Source: Acidobacteriota bacterium (GTDB lineage: Bacteria > Acidobacteriota > Terriglobia > Terriglobales > Acidobacteriaceae). Taken from it: a stretch of 64,000 nt of DNA. Position numbers and translations under genes: made by a program. Below, one piece after another: positions 43,360 through 52,590 of the stretch (its first letter is position 1; the number at the start of each line of letters is the position of its first letter). Location of the stretch: the NCBI GenBank assembly GCA_018268895.1, contig JAFDVP010000007.1, positions 62,001-126,000 on the forward strand. The letters run 5' to 3'. Below the pieces are notes generated by a model. The model saw only the letters and a program-made list of their open reading frames with translations. It ran no database searches and was not told where the DNA came from.

Positions 43360-43493
43360 GCGGAAATCGGGAACGACGCGGAGATACCTATTCGACTTCC
43401 TCGAGGGCAGGCGCTCTCGGCCCGCCTTTCGGTCCGCTCGGAACGACATCTCCCGATACATGCTTCGACTTCGCTTTGTGCGGAATGACACGC

Positions 43494-44642
43494 CTAAGTG
43501 CTGGCGATCATGGCGGCGAGCAGGGCGGTGCGGGGGGTGAGGTGTTTGGCCTCGATGTGTTCGTGGGCGGCGTGGGCCCCGGCGCCGATGGCTCCCATGC
43601 CGTCGAGCGTGGGGACGCCGAGGGCTGCGGTGAAGTTGCCGTCGGAGCCTCCTCCCGTGGAGGCCTCGTCGACCTCGAAGCCTAGTCCGGCAGCGTGTTT
43701 TTTAGCTTGCTTGAAGAGAGCGACGGTGCCAGCCTTGCGCTCCATGGGAGGGCGGTTGATGCCTCCGGTGACGGTAAGTTTGCAGTGCTTGTCGAACGGC
43801 TTGAGGGAGGAGAAGAAGCGGTCGACCTTCCTGGCGTCGGAGGCGCGGGCGATGCGGACGTCGACCTCGACGCGTGCCTCGGCGGCGATGACGTTGGAGC
43901 GGGTGCCTCCGGAGATGACGCCGCAGTTGACGGTGAGGCCGGACTTCAAGTCGGTGAAGGCGGAGATCTTCTCGATCTGGCGCGCCAGCTCGAGGACGGC
44001 GGAGTGGCCGCGCTCGAAGTCGACGCCCGAGTGCGCGCCGATGCCGTTGACGTGGACGTGGTAGTTGCCGATGCCCTTGCGCGCTGTCTTGAGGGCGAGC
44101 ACCTGGGCGGGTTCGAGGACGAAGACGGCTTGAGATTCTTTCGCCAGCCTCTCGGTGATGGGGCGGGAGACGGGGCTGCCGACCTCTTCTTCGGAGTTGA
44201 GCAGGAGGGTGACGGGGCGGAGCAGGGAAAGCTCGCGGAGGACAGAGATGGCGGTGAGCGCCATGACAACTCCGGCCTTCATATCGAGGACTCCGGGGCC
44301 GTAGATTTTGCCGCCGGCCTCGAGCCAGGGCATCGACTTGAGGGTGCCCATGGGCCAGACAGTGTCGAGGTGGCCGAGCAGCAGGATGGGCTTCTGCCTG
44401 GAGGATTTTGGGCCGAAGCGCAGTTCCCCGAATTTCAGTTCATAGACGTCGCCGAAGCTCTTCTGGCGGTGGCGCTTGACCCGGCCTCCGAGGGCTTCCG
44501 CCCATCCGGCAGCGAGTTCCATGGCGGCGTTAACTGCTGCGAGGTCTTCACTTGGGCTTTCGACGAGGACAAGCTCTTTGAGGCGCGAGAGCAGCCAGGG
44601 GGACTTCGACTGGGTACGGGCGAAGATGTTTGCGCAGTCCAT
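43494..44642 (-). CDS. M20-family metallopeptidase (carboxypeptidase/deacylase-like)
   Basis: A 382-residue M20 di-zinc peptidase of the glutamate carboxypeptidase type. Metal and catalytic motifs in order: LLLGHLDTVWP, GPGVLDMKAG, LLNSEEEVGS (Glu-Glu), FVLEP, GGGSDGNF and GAGAHAAHEHI near the end. A dimerisation lid domain lies between about 185 and 295 (GIGAHSG...). The substrate is likely an N-acyl amino acid or gamma-glutamyl compound. No signal peptide. Divergent from lpxC. Confidence 0.9.
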   Translation of the reverse strand: MDCANIFARTQSKSPWLLSRLKELVLVESPSEDLAAVNAAMELAAGWAEALGGRVKRHRQKSFGDVYELKFGELRFGPKSSRQKPILLLGHLDTVWPMGTLKSMPWLEAGGKIYGPGVLDMKAGVVMALTAISVLRELSLLRPVTLLLNSEEEVGSPVSRPITERLAKESQAVFVLEPAQVLALKTARKGIGNYHVHVNGIGAHSGVDFERGHSAVLELARQIEKISAFTDLKSGLTVNCGVISGGTRSNVIAAEARVEVDVRIARASDARKVDRFFSSLKPFDKHCKLTVTGGINRPPMERKAGTVALFKQAKKHAAGLGFEVDEASTGGGSDGNFTAALGVPTLDGMGAIGAGAHAAHEHIEAKHLTPRTALLAAMIAST

Positions 44643-44814
44643 GCTAAGTATTTATACCTGTTTGATTTATCTAGGTTTATGCGTCGAAGAGAGAACGAAA
44701 GTGTGTCTATTTTGCAACACAAAATTCCGTTGACCTGTCTGTAACCTAGTAGCTGGAATTCTAGAGCAGCCGGGTGTCTGCAGCCCAACTTGTTTCTAAC
44801 GGAGAACCTGTTTC

Positions 44815-45729
44815 GTGGGACCCGAGCCTCACTTTGAGCGCACAATCCGGTCGGCGGTTGAGTTCAGCGGGGTTGGGCTGCACAGTGGAGCGCCGGTGTC
44901 GATGCGGCTGGTTCCGGCTCCCGCGGGTTCGGGCATCGTCTTCCGCAGGATCGATCTGGACAACTTCGAGATTGCGGCGACGGGGCGCAACGTCGCGAAG
45001 GTGAGCTATGCGACCAGCCTGATGCGCGGCTCGGTGCTGATCTCGACGACGGAGCATCTGCTTTCGGCGCTGATCGGCTACGGCGTGGACAACGTGATCG
45101 TCGAGATCAACAACCTCGAGGTGCCGATCCTCGACGGCAGCGCGCTGCCTTATATTCGTGCGTTCGACGAGACGGGGATCAAGCAACAGCGGCGGCGACG
45201 CGAGTACATGCGCATTCTGAAGGCCGTCGAGGTGCGCGATGGCGACAAGTTTATCGGCGTCTACCCGGGCGAGGGGTACGCGATCGATTACACGATCGAC
45301 TTCCCCGAGCCGATCGGTTATGAGACGTTCCAGGGCGATCTGGCGACGGGCGACTATGCAAGGCTGATTGCACCGGCGCGCACCTTCGGCTTCAAGGAAG
45401 ACGAGGCGATGCTGAGGAACATGGGGCTGATCCGCGGCGTCTCCGACGAGAGCGCGATCATCCTTTCGCGCAAGGGCGTGGAGAACGGGCCGCTGCGTTT
45501 CAGCGATGAGTTCGTCCGCCACAAAGTCCTCGACCTGATCGGCGACCTGGCGCTGGCGGGCCGCCGCATTGAAGGCCGCGTGGTGGCCGAGCGCGCAGGT
45601 CATGCGATGCACACGGCGCTGGTTCAGCGGCTGCTGCGCGACCGGTCAGCGTGGGAGCTGGCGCATGGGTACAATCGCCTGCGCGAGCCGGAGCCGGTGC
45701 TGGCGCGGCTTCAGCCGGTGACGGCGTAA
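44815..45729 (+). CDS. lpxC: UDP-3-O-acyl-N-acetylglucosamine deacetylase
   Basis: A 304-residue LpxC, the committed zinc deacetylase of lipid A synthesis. Recognised by RTIRSAVEFSGVGLHSG at the N-terminus, the first zinc His in STTEHLLSAL, and the second half FVRHKVLDLIGDLALAG (zinc His and Asp) with catalytic AGHAMHTALV. The GTG at 44815 is the start that gives family length; ggag lies about 11 bases upstream. Its presence indicates a lipid A outer membrane. Confidence 0.96.
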   Translation: MGPEPHFERTIRSAVEFSGVGLHSGAPVSMRLVPAPAGSGIVFRRIDLDNFEIAATGRNVAKVSYATSLMRGSVLISTTEHLLSALIGYGVDNVIVEINNLEVPILDGSALPYIRAFDETGIKQQRRRREYMRILKAVEVRDGDKFIGVYPGEGYAIDYTIDFPEPIGYETFQGDLATGDYARLIAPARTFGFKEDEAMLRNMGLIRGVSDESAIILSRKGVENGPLRFSDEFVRHKVLDLIGDLALAGRRIEGRVVAERAGHAMHTALVQRLLRDRSAWELAHGYNRLREPEPVLARLQPVTA

Positions 45730-45799
45730 CAAGACTACCGGATAGCTTATAGCGGTTTTCGTATTGGTGCAGTGCTGCTGACAACCAAGAACCGTGCGC

Positions 45800-45833
45800 G
45801 GGTGCCCATATCTCGATTCTGAGATGTGGGTTT
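45800..45833. repeat. Family D unit
   Basis: gggtgcccatatctcgattc then tgagatgtgggttt, a near copy of 29019-29054. The core tctcgattctgaga is an imperfect palindrome; the unit ends just upstream of the YCF48-like gene. Confidence 0.75.
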
Positions 45834-45853
45834 ACTGCTATCCTCATCCCCAC

Positions 45854-47091
45854 ATGCGCCTTGTACTCCTAGCCGCAGTTCTTGCCATCCCCTCCATCGC
45901 ACATGCCCAGTTCGAGATACAGGACTCGCACTCCACCGCCAGCTTCCGAGGCATCCACGCCATCGGCCAGGGGGTCGCATGGGCCAGCGGAACCGAGGGC
46001 ACCGTCCTCCGCACCACCGACGACGGCAAGACATGGCAGCGCTGCGCCACGCCACCCGACGCCGAAAAGCTGGACTTCCGCGGCATCCAGGCCTTCGACC
46101 AGAACACCGCCATCGTCATGTCCTCCGGCAAAGGAGACCTCTCCCGCCTCTACAAAACCACCGACGCCTGCAAGACATGGAAGCTCGTCTTCACCAATCC
46201 GGACAAAGAAGGCTTTTGGGATGCGGTCATCGGCGCCCCGGATCCTACCCACCCTGATACCGACTACAGCGGGCGAGTCGTTGGCGACCCTGTTGACGGG
46301 AAGTTCACCCTGCTGCACCCCTTCGTCATTAACCTACCGGGCTTCGGGATCAGCAAATCTCTGAAACGCATCCGAACCAACGAGAACAATCGACAGCAGG
46401 CACCAGAGCCGCTGCCTCTGCCCGGCGAGTCCTTATTCGCTGCCAGCAACTCGTCCCTCATCGAACTTCCACCTTATGGCTTCGCGTTTGCAACGGGAGG
46501 CAGCATTCCAAAACCACGAGTCATCAGCTCTATCTGCTACATGTTTGGCCACCTCGGAGAATGTAATACCCACGTCTCAGAGGTTCCGATGGCATCCGGT
46601 CCATCAGCAGGAATATTCTCCCTGGCATACCGGACAATGTTGGAGGACTGTCCTACTCAAGCACAGATCGAAGAGTTCCGTAGAACAAACAAAAACCTCC
46701 TTATTTCGGAGCCGCATTGCAACACAAGAATTCTTTTCGTCGCTGTAGGTGGAGACTACGCGGAGCACGAAAGAAAGATTGGAACTGCTGCGCGTACCGA
46801 AGAGACCATCAAAACCTTTCGTGAACCTGGAGACAGGTGGCAAGCCGCCCAAACCCCACCCACGGCTACCGCAGCGCCGTAGCCTACGACGCGGCCACCA
46901 GAACCTGGATCACCGTAGGCCCCAACGGCACCGACATCTCCCGCGACGACGGCCGCAACTGGAACGCTCTTCGCCCCTCACCACAAGATGCCCCCGACGC
47001 CGACAAGAACTGGAACGCCCTCTCGCTACCCTTCGTTGTCGGCCCCAAAGGCCGCATAGGAAAACTCCGTCCCGACGCATTGAAGCGTTGA
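45854..47091 (+). pseudogene. YCF48-like (photosystem II assembly factor-like) secreted protein, frameshifted
   Basis: A signal peptide (RLVLLAAVLAIPSIAHA) and a YCF48-like propeller start: STASFRGIHAIGQGVAWASG, TVLRTTDDGKTW, RLYKTTDACKTWKLVF. The first frame ends at 46882. The continuing C-terminal repeat (THGYRSAVAYDAATRTWITVG, DISRDDGRNWNALRPS, GPKGRIGKLRP) is in the other frame to 47091, with the switch near 46850-46870 in a C/A-rich stretch (caaaccccaccca). The middle (about 46230-46840) has different codon use from both ends and may have been replaced. Whether it is a pseudogene or a sequencing error cannot be decided here. Confidence 0.72.
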
Positions 47092-47162
47092 ACCCTGTAC
47101 TGGTTCAGCATCTGCGTTCTCATGACATATCCTTGTGTTCGGAATCTGCGAAGGAGTAAGAG

Positions 47163-48194
47163 ATGGCCTACGTCCCCGACCCGAAGCGTTACGAACAGCA
47201 CGCCTACCGCCGCTCGGGGCGCTCGGGCATCGTGCTTCCTCCCGTCTCGCTTGGCCTATGGCAGAACTTCGGCGGCGCCGACGTCTTTGAGACGGGGCGC
47301 GCCATGGTGCGACGCGCCTTCGATCGCGGCGTCACGCACTTCGACCTTGCGAACAACTACGGCCCGCCCTATGGGTCGGCGGAGGAGAACTTCGGCGCGA
47401 TGCTGAAGAAGGACCTCGCGCCGTATCGCAATGAGCTGATCATCTCCACCAAGGCCGGCTGGGACATGTGGCCGGGGCCTTACGGCATCGGCGGCTCGCG
47501 CAAGTATCTGATCGCCTCGCTCGACGCGAGCCTGAAGCGCATGGGCCTGGACTACATCGACATCTTCTACTCGCACCGGCCCGACGTGAACACTCCGCTG
47601 GAGGAGACAATGTCGGCGCTCGCGCAGATCGTCCGCCAGGGCAAGGCGCTCTACGTAGGCATCTCGTCCTACAGCCCGGAGCGCACGCGCGAGGCCGCGG
47701 CGATCCTCAAGAGCGAAGGCGTGCCGCTGTTCATCCACCAGCCGTCGTACTCCATGCTCAACCGCTGGATTGAAGATGAGCTGCTGGCGACACTCGCTGA
47801 GCTTGGTACGGGGTGCATCGCGTTTTCGCCGCTGGCACAGGGGCTGCTGACGAGTAAATATCTCAAGGGCGTTCCTGAAGCATCGCGTGCAGGGGGCGGC
47901 GGCTCGTTCAGCAAAAAGATGCTGAGCGAGGACAACCTGAAGCATGTGCGTGCGCTGGACAAGATCGCAAAGCGACGCGGGCAGACGCTGGCGCAGATGG
48001 CCATCGCCTGGGTGCTGCGCGATGCGCGCGTGACCTCGGCGCTGATCGGCGCGCGCAATGTGACGCAGCTCGACGACTCGCTGGACGCGGTGAAGAACCT
48101 GAAGTTCACCGAGGCCGAACTGAAGGAGATCGACCGCTACGCAACCGACGGCGGGCTCGACATCTGGAAGGGTGCGCGCGAGGGAACGGCATAG
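47163..48194 (+). CDS. Aldo-keto reductase, L-glyceraldehyde 3-phosphate reductase-like (YghZ)
   Basis: A 343-residue aldo-keto reductase. The catalytic tetrad is present: Asp and Tyr in FDLANNYGPPYGSAEE, Lys in IISTKAG, His in FYSHRPD. The region GWDMWPGPYGIGGSRKYLIASLDASLKRMGLDYIDIFYSHRPD and the C-terminal ALIGARNVTQLDDSL closely resemble E. coli YghZ/Gpr, which reduces L-glyceraldehyde 3-phosphate and methylglyoxal with NADPH. The ribosome site aaggag is a few bases upstream of ATG 47163. Confidence 0.92.
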   Translation: MAYVPDPKRYEQHAYRRSGRSGIVLPPVSLGLWQNFGGADVFETGRAMVRRAFDRGVTHFDLANNYGPPYGSAEENFGAMLKKDLAPYRNELIISTKAGWDMWPGPYGIGGSRKYLIASLDASLKRMGLDYIDIFYSHRPDVNTPLEETMSALAQIVRQGKALYVGISSYSPERTREAAAILKSEGVPLFIHQPSYSMLNRWIEDELLATLAELGTGCIAFSPLAQGLLTSKYLKGVPEASRAGGGGSFSKKMLSEDNLKHVRALDKIAKRRGQTLAQMAIAWVLRDARVTSALIGARNVTQLDDSLDAVKNLKFTEAELKEIDRYATDGGLDIWKGAREGTA

Positions 48195-48270
48195 CTGAAC
48201 CAAATGCCACCCTGGTCAGAGCCCCGCCTCCTGAAAGGTGCCGTCTCCCGAGAGGAGCAATCCTTCCTAC

Positions 48271-48425
48271 CGTGTCATCCTGAGCGGAGCGTAGCGGAGT
48301 CGAAGGATCTGCGGTCTTTGCAGGATGCCTCGCGATTTAGAGTCGTGTCGGCATTGGCAAAACGCAGGTCCTTCGACTCCGTTTTTCCGCAAGAAGATGC
48401 GGAAAACTCCGCTCAGGAGGACACG
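48271..48425. repeat. Family A inverted-repeat pair
   Basis: Left cgtgtcatcctgagcggag with cgaaggatctgcg; right acgcaggtccttcgactcc...gctcaggaggacacg. An internal hairpin ttttccgc / gcggaaaa lies in the right arm. Confidence 0.85.
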
Positions 48426-48547
48426 GACGTAGATTCTTCAGCACCTCCAGGCATTGAGAATATGCAGCACCCTGCCATAAGTGCCATCGTTTACGCGAGA
48501 TGCCGTGGTTAATGCACTGATTAATGGGCATTTGCGTCCATATCCCG

Positions 48548-48792
48548 TTGACCCCGAACGAAAACCCCGGTAAACTCATTAAGTTTGGCGCACCAGCCAG
48601 CGTGTCTCTATCTCTGTTGCAGGAGTTCATCCCTGCGGTCGCAGGGTGAGGACGGCAGGCTTAGAGCCGATCCATCGGGTTCAGTCTGTTTGGCTTGAGA
48701 AGATCGTATGCGCCCCGCAGCACAACTCCATTAAGGAAGCGGTTGCGCTCCTGTTCAGGTAACAGAGATCGCGCGCTTAGAGGTTTGAAGTC
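48548..48792 (+). promoter_or_regulatory. rplU promoter and long structured leader
   Basis: -35 TTGACC (48548-48553), 17-base spacer, -10 TAAACT (48571-48576) would give a leader of about 210 bases before rplU. It includes the hairpin ccctgc-ggtc-gcaggg (48631-48646). No known r-protein leader was recognised. A second possible ribosome-site region (agaggtttgaagtc) precedes the ATG. Confidence 0.5.
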
Positions 48793-49098
48793 ATGTACGC
48801 AGTCATTCGCACCGGCGGTAAGCAGTACAAGGTCGCTCCCGGCGACACCCTGAAGATCGAGACCACGGGCCAGACCGAGGGGAATGTCGAGTTCTCGGAC
48901 GTCCTCGCCGTCTCGAAGGAAGAGGGCAAGTTCGTCAGCAACCTGAAGGGTGCGAAGGTCACGGCGTCGGTTCTCGGCGAAGGCCGCGGCGACAAGATCC
49001 TCGTCTTCAAGCTGAAGCGCAAGAAGCAGTACAAGAAGATGCAGGGCCACCGCCAGAACTACGTTGAGGTCAAGATCAACGAGATCCTCGTCGGCTAA
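48793..49098 (+). CDS. rplU: 50S ribosomal protein L21
   Basis: A 101-residue bL21, a 23S rRNA-binding protein of the large subunit. MYAVIRTGGKQYKVAPGDTLKIE at the start and LKRKKQYKKMQGHRQNYVEVKI near the C-terminus are family signatures. Standard rplU-rpmA order with L27; the gap carries a family C half-unit (49111-49153). Confidence 0.98.
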   Translation: MYAVIRTGGKQYKVAPGDTLKIETTGQTEGNVEFSDVLAVSKEEGKFVSNLKGAKVTASVLGEGRGDKILVFKLKRKKQYKKMQGHRQNYVEVKINEILVG

Positions 49099-49110
49099 CT
49101 GGAGGACGAA

Positions 49111-49153
49111 AAGCGGATTCCTCCACTCCGCTTCGCTCCGGTCGGAATGACAA
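49111..49153. repeat. Family C half-unit between rplU and rpmA
   Basis: aagcggattcctccactccg then cttcgctccggtcggaatgacaa. Inserted in the intergenic part of an essential ribosomal protein operon. Confidence 0.7.
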
Positions 49154-49211
49154 CTGTGGTGGACAGATTTGAGGCGCTTGCCCCTGAGCGGCGCAGAATG
49201 AGGCAATAGCA

Positions 49212-49475
49212 ATGGCACATAAAAAAGGTCTAGGTTCTTCTAAAAACGGTCGCGACTCCAACGCGCAGCGCCTTGGCGTGAAGCGCTTCGGCGGCCAGAC
49301 GGTCACCGGCGGCTCCATCCTGGTTCGCCAGCGCGGAACCCCGCTCAAGCCCGGCCTCAACGTCGGCCGCGGCAAGGACGACACCCTCTTCGCCAAGATC
49401 GACGGCGTGGTCAGGTTCCAGGACCGGGGACAGCACGGCCGCTTCGTCTCGATCGAGCCGATCGCTACCGCATAA
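49212..49475 (+). CDS. rpmA: 50S ribosomal protein L27
   Basis: An 87-residue bL27, located near the peptidyl transferase centre. [28 protein letters not shown] at the start is diagnostic. No cleavable N-terminal extension is present (unlike in some Firmicutes). Followed by an intrinsic terminator (49495-49526). Confidence 0.98.
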   Translation: MAHKKGLGSSKNGRDSNAQRLGVKRFGGQTVTGGSILVRQRGTPLKPGLNVGRGKDDTLFAKIDGVVRFQDRGQHGRFVSIEPIATA

Positions 49476-49494
49476 GCGCGTTTATAAGCTTCAA

Positions 49495-49526
49495 ACAAAG
49501 AGCCCTGCTTCGGCAGGGCTCTTTGT
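49495..49526 (+). terminator. Intrinsic terminator after rpmA
   Basis: Fourteen-base stem acaaagagccctgc / gcagggctctttgt with a ttcg tetraloop, followed by tgtt. Confidence 0.95.
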
Positions 49527-49533
49527 TGTTGAT

Positions 49534-49561
49534 ACTACCGAGAAGCCGACTTCTCGGTAGT
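49534..49561. repeat. Second perfect hairpin next to the rpmA terminator
   Basis: Twelve-base stem actaccgagaag / cttctcggtagt with a ccga loop, eight bases after the first terminator and about 90 bases from the recombinase 3' end. A leftward terminator for the recombinase, or an element-end repeat. Confidence 0.7.
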
Positions 49562-49653
49562 AATCAGTTCCTCAATGAGTGACTCGGCGATTTAGCACCA
49601 ATTGAGAATCGTCCTTAGTACAGCTGTGACTTTCTCGATTGATGCTTACCGTC

Positions 49654-50669
49654 CTATCGCGAATCGATGCCCGCAGAAAATAGGCATCCAAAGCGGTCAT
49701 TCACCGGCGACTCCAGGTTCTGCTTGCACCCGAGGTACCGCTCAGTGGTCAACACCGAAGCGTGCCCGAGGAGAAATTGGATTTGCTCGAGTTCGCCACC
49801 GTTAACGTGGCACAGTTTGGCACAGGTCCGGCGAAGATCGTGGGGGGCAAGATGTTCGAGGTGAATTCGGTTAGCGCAGTTCCGAACGACATACCAGACT
49901 ACATTCTCCGAGATTCCCTCTCCCCACGCTGTTCCGTGCCGGCTCACCGCCCGGAAAATCCTGCCGTCTGCGACCTTTGCTGCGGTGAGCCAGCGATCAA
50001 CCGCGGCCTTGACCCAGATCGGCATAGGACGGTGCGGATATGATTGCCTTTGCCGACGAGATCCACAATCGCCCAATGGCCTTGTCGAACCTGGATGTCG
50101 TCCTTGCGAAGTGACGCCAGTTCAGCTCGCCGAAGTCCGCAGCCTAACAGGATCGCGATCATGGCGAGGTCACGCATGCAGCGCAGGCCCTCTCCGTCTG
50201 ATTTCTCCAGAAGTTGTTCAGCTTGATTCTTGTTTAGCCAATTCCCGGCTCGAGAACCCAACTGCTTCACGCCTTTCACACGCCTGATTCCCGCAGCCAA
50301 TTCCGGGCTCAACAGTCCCGAATCAGCCGCCTCGTAGGCGAGCCGCCTGACAGCCGCGAGTCTTTGATTGATGGTTCCCGCTGCCAATCCGAGAGACTCG
50401 AGATGGAGGCGAAATCGAAGCACCACTGCCCTGTTCAGGGCGAGTCGTGGTTCGGAGCAATACCAACTAATGAACTGCTCCATGGCGAATTTGTAGTTGC
50501 GCCTGGAGTTCGGGGAGCTCAGACTGTCGAGTACTGAAAGCTTTGCGTGATCGAGATCGGGGAGACGCAGAACGATCTTCCGGCAAATTGGCCGCGTTTT
50601 TCTTTTGCGCATACGAGCGGCCTCCATTGCCGCTGGTATACACAAGCCTTGTAGGCCTTCCACCGACAT
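49654..50669 (-). pseudogene. Tyrosine recombinase/integrase, frameshifted
   Basis: An N-terminal SAM-like core-binding domain (NSRRNYKFAMEQFISWYC, LRFRLHLESLGLAAGTINQRLAAVRRLAYEAADSGLL) and catalytic domain. The active-site residues are all present but split over two frames: GCGLRRAELASL (Arg), HDLRRTCAKL (His-x-x-Arg), LGHASVLTTERYLG (His and Tyr nucleophile). The switch is near 50024-50032, where GKGNHIRTV should continue as PMPIWVKAAVDRW; restoring one C would join them. Possible starts are 50669 (inside a 9-base inverted repeat) and 50612. Probably an inactivated mobile-element integrase. Confidence 0.82.
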
Positions 50670-50688
50670 AGAGCTATGGCTATGTCGG
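50663..50688. repeat. Inverted repeat at the recombinase start
   Basis: ccgacatag (50663-50671) and ctatgtcgg (50680-50688) with an 8-base loop. It overlaps the upstream-most start codon of the recombinase; a possible operator or element end. Confidence 0.5.
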
Positions 50689-50869
50689 GAAGCGCGGAGG
50701 CGATGAATTTTTGGGGAAGGTCACAAGTGCGACATGGAGAGCCCGTTCTCCGCATAGTGGAATGCCACCGATGGAGGTGATCGTTGCTTTGCAAGGCCTG
50801 GGCACCGATCGTAAAACTGCGATACTAATCAAAAGTGTTCCAATTGATGTTTATCGCGAAAGGGACGAT

Positions 50870-52372
50870 GTGACTCTGCCGAAAGAAACTCAGCGCTGCC
50901 CACGGCAAGTCGGGGCTCTTTGTTTAAGTTTTGTTTTCCTTCTTGGCATTGGGTGTGGTGGTGGAAGTACTAGCACTGGAGGCTCTGGCGGCGGAACTCC
51001 GCCACCTGCAAACGCTAAGGAGTGGACCTGGGTCGAAGGCAGCGATACTGCCGTTACCGTATCAGCCGTCTATGGTACGAAGGGCGTCGCAGCCGCTGGA
51101 AACAATCCCAACGGGGGCGGCGTTTCCTGGGTTGACAGCAGCGGTGATCTTTGGCTATTCGGTGGCGGAGGTTTCGATCCTCTCGGAACCCTGGGATCGC
51201 AAAACGACCTGTGGGAATACAGCCCAGCATCGAATGAATGGACATGGGTAGGGGGATGCGGCCCCGCGCCCTGCAACAAGTACGGCGTTTACGGCACCGA
51301 AGGCACACCGTCCGCGAACAATCTCCCGGGCGGGCGTGGCGCGGCTGTCTCCTGGATTGACGCCAGCGGCAATCTCTGGCTCTTCGGTGGCCAGGGTTAC
51401 GACTCGACGGGGCAAGGCAATTATCTGAATGATCTGTGGGAATATGCTCCCGCGACGAAACAATGGACTTGGGTAAGCGGAAGCAATTTGGTTCTCGGAA
51501 AAGCGAATTATGGCACCCTCGGCGTGGCAGCGCCAACCAACGTTCCCGGCGCTCGCAGTAATGCGGTCCCGTGGAAAGACAACAGCGGCAACTTTTGGCT
51601 ATTCGGAGGCCAGGGGCTCGACGTCAATGGGGTCTTTGGCAGCTTCAACGATTTATGGGAGTTCAGCCCCTCTAGCAAAGAATGGACCTGGGTGAGCGGT
51701 GGCAGCGCGATCAATGCCAAAGGAGTCTACGGCACGGTAGGCGTGGCTTCCGGCGCGAACATCCCCGGGGCGCGCGACAACGCAGTTTCCTGGGCCGATA
51801 GCAACGGCAATCTCTGGCTATTCGGGGGACTTGGATACGATTCCGCCGGGTCGGCAAATGATTTGAACGATCTGTGGGAGTTCAGCTCTTCGACGAAGGA
51901 ATGGACGTGGATCAGTGGGAGTAGCGCAGTAACGGGTGGACCGGGCGCTTGCGTGGCGGGAGTTTATGGAACGAAGGGGACAGGTGCAACCGCGAATGCA
52001 CCCGGCGGTCGCAACGCTGCCAATTCGTGGATCGACGCCAGCGGGAATCTGTGGCTATTTGGCGGCTTGGGATGCGACGCAAATGGAACGGCGGGATCTC
52101 TAAATGATCTGTGGGAGTTCAATACTTCGAGCAAAACCTGGACGTGGCAAAGCGGAAGCAATTCTGTTGGTCCTGCTCAGGGCGGGACAGGCGGGCCGTC
52201 TGGAACATACGGAACGCAGGGAACAGCAGCAGCATCGAATACGCCCGGGGGGCGTTCTGGATCTGTCGCCTGGGTCGATTCGAACGGAAATCTATGGCTC
52301 TACGGAGGGTCTGGCCACGACTCGACTGGACAGTATGGGCTATTGAATGATCTGTGGAGCTACACCCCGTAG
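50870..52372 (+). CDS. Kelch-repeat lipoprotein
   Basis: A roughly 500-residue exported protein. GTG at 50870 follows aaaggga and gives a lipoprotein-like signal (VGALCLSFVFLLGIGC, lipid-attachment Cys in GIGC), then a Gly/Ser linker. Six kelch-type repeats of about 70 residues follow, each with an EWTWVSG start, PGxR, SWIDASGNLWLFGGxGYD and LNDLWEFSPSS. They form a beta-propeller. Ligand unknown. The open frame reaches 50711, but that part lacks signal-like features. Confidence 0.85.
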   Translation: MTLPKETQRCPRQVGALCLSFVFLLGIGCGGGSTSTGGSGGGTPPPANAKEWTWVEGSDTAVTVSAVYGTKGVAAAGNNPNGGGVSWVDSSGDLWLFGGGGFDPLGTLGSQNDLWEYSPASNEWTWVGGCGPAPCNKYGVYGTEGTPSANNLPGGRGAAVSWIDASGNLWLFGGQGYDSTGQGNYLNDLWEYAPATKQWTWVSGSNLVLGKANYGTLGVAAPTNVPGARSNAVPWKDNSGNFWLFGGQGLDVNGVFGSFNDLWEFSPSSKEWTWVSGGSAINAKGVYGTVGVASGANIPGARDNAVSWADSNGNLWLFGGLGYDSAGSANDLNDLWEFSSSTKEWTWISGSSAVTGGPGACVAGVYGTKGTGATANAPGGRNAANSWIDASGNLWLFGGLGCDANGTAGSLNDLWEFNTSSKTWTWQSGSNSVGPAQGGTGGPSGTYGTQGTAAASNTPGGRSGSVAWVDSNGNLWLYGGSGHDSTGQYGLLNDLWSYTP

Positions 52373-52590
52373 CGAAAAGTCTTTTAGCAGGCAACGGACT
52401 ACGCCGCGGCAGAAACGAAGCGTTTGATGCCACGAAGGGGTCGGTCGAGTGGTCTAAACGATTGTGCGTTGTCGGTAAACAGGGCAATGCACTCATTGAA
52501 CATGAGTTGAGACTCGCACTGGGGATTAGTGCCGATAAACGCGCTTACATTGACTAATCTTCCGCAGATTTGGGTGACAGGCAAAGACCG
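52373..52590. other. Intergenic, nothing recognised
   Basis: Convergent gap between the kelch gene and the MBL gene. Short open frames exist on both strands (52354-52557 +; 52399-52584 -), but neither has a ribosome site or recognisable domain. Possibly a remnant of a lost gene. Confidence 0.4.
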
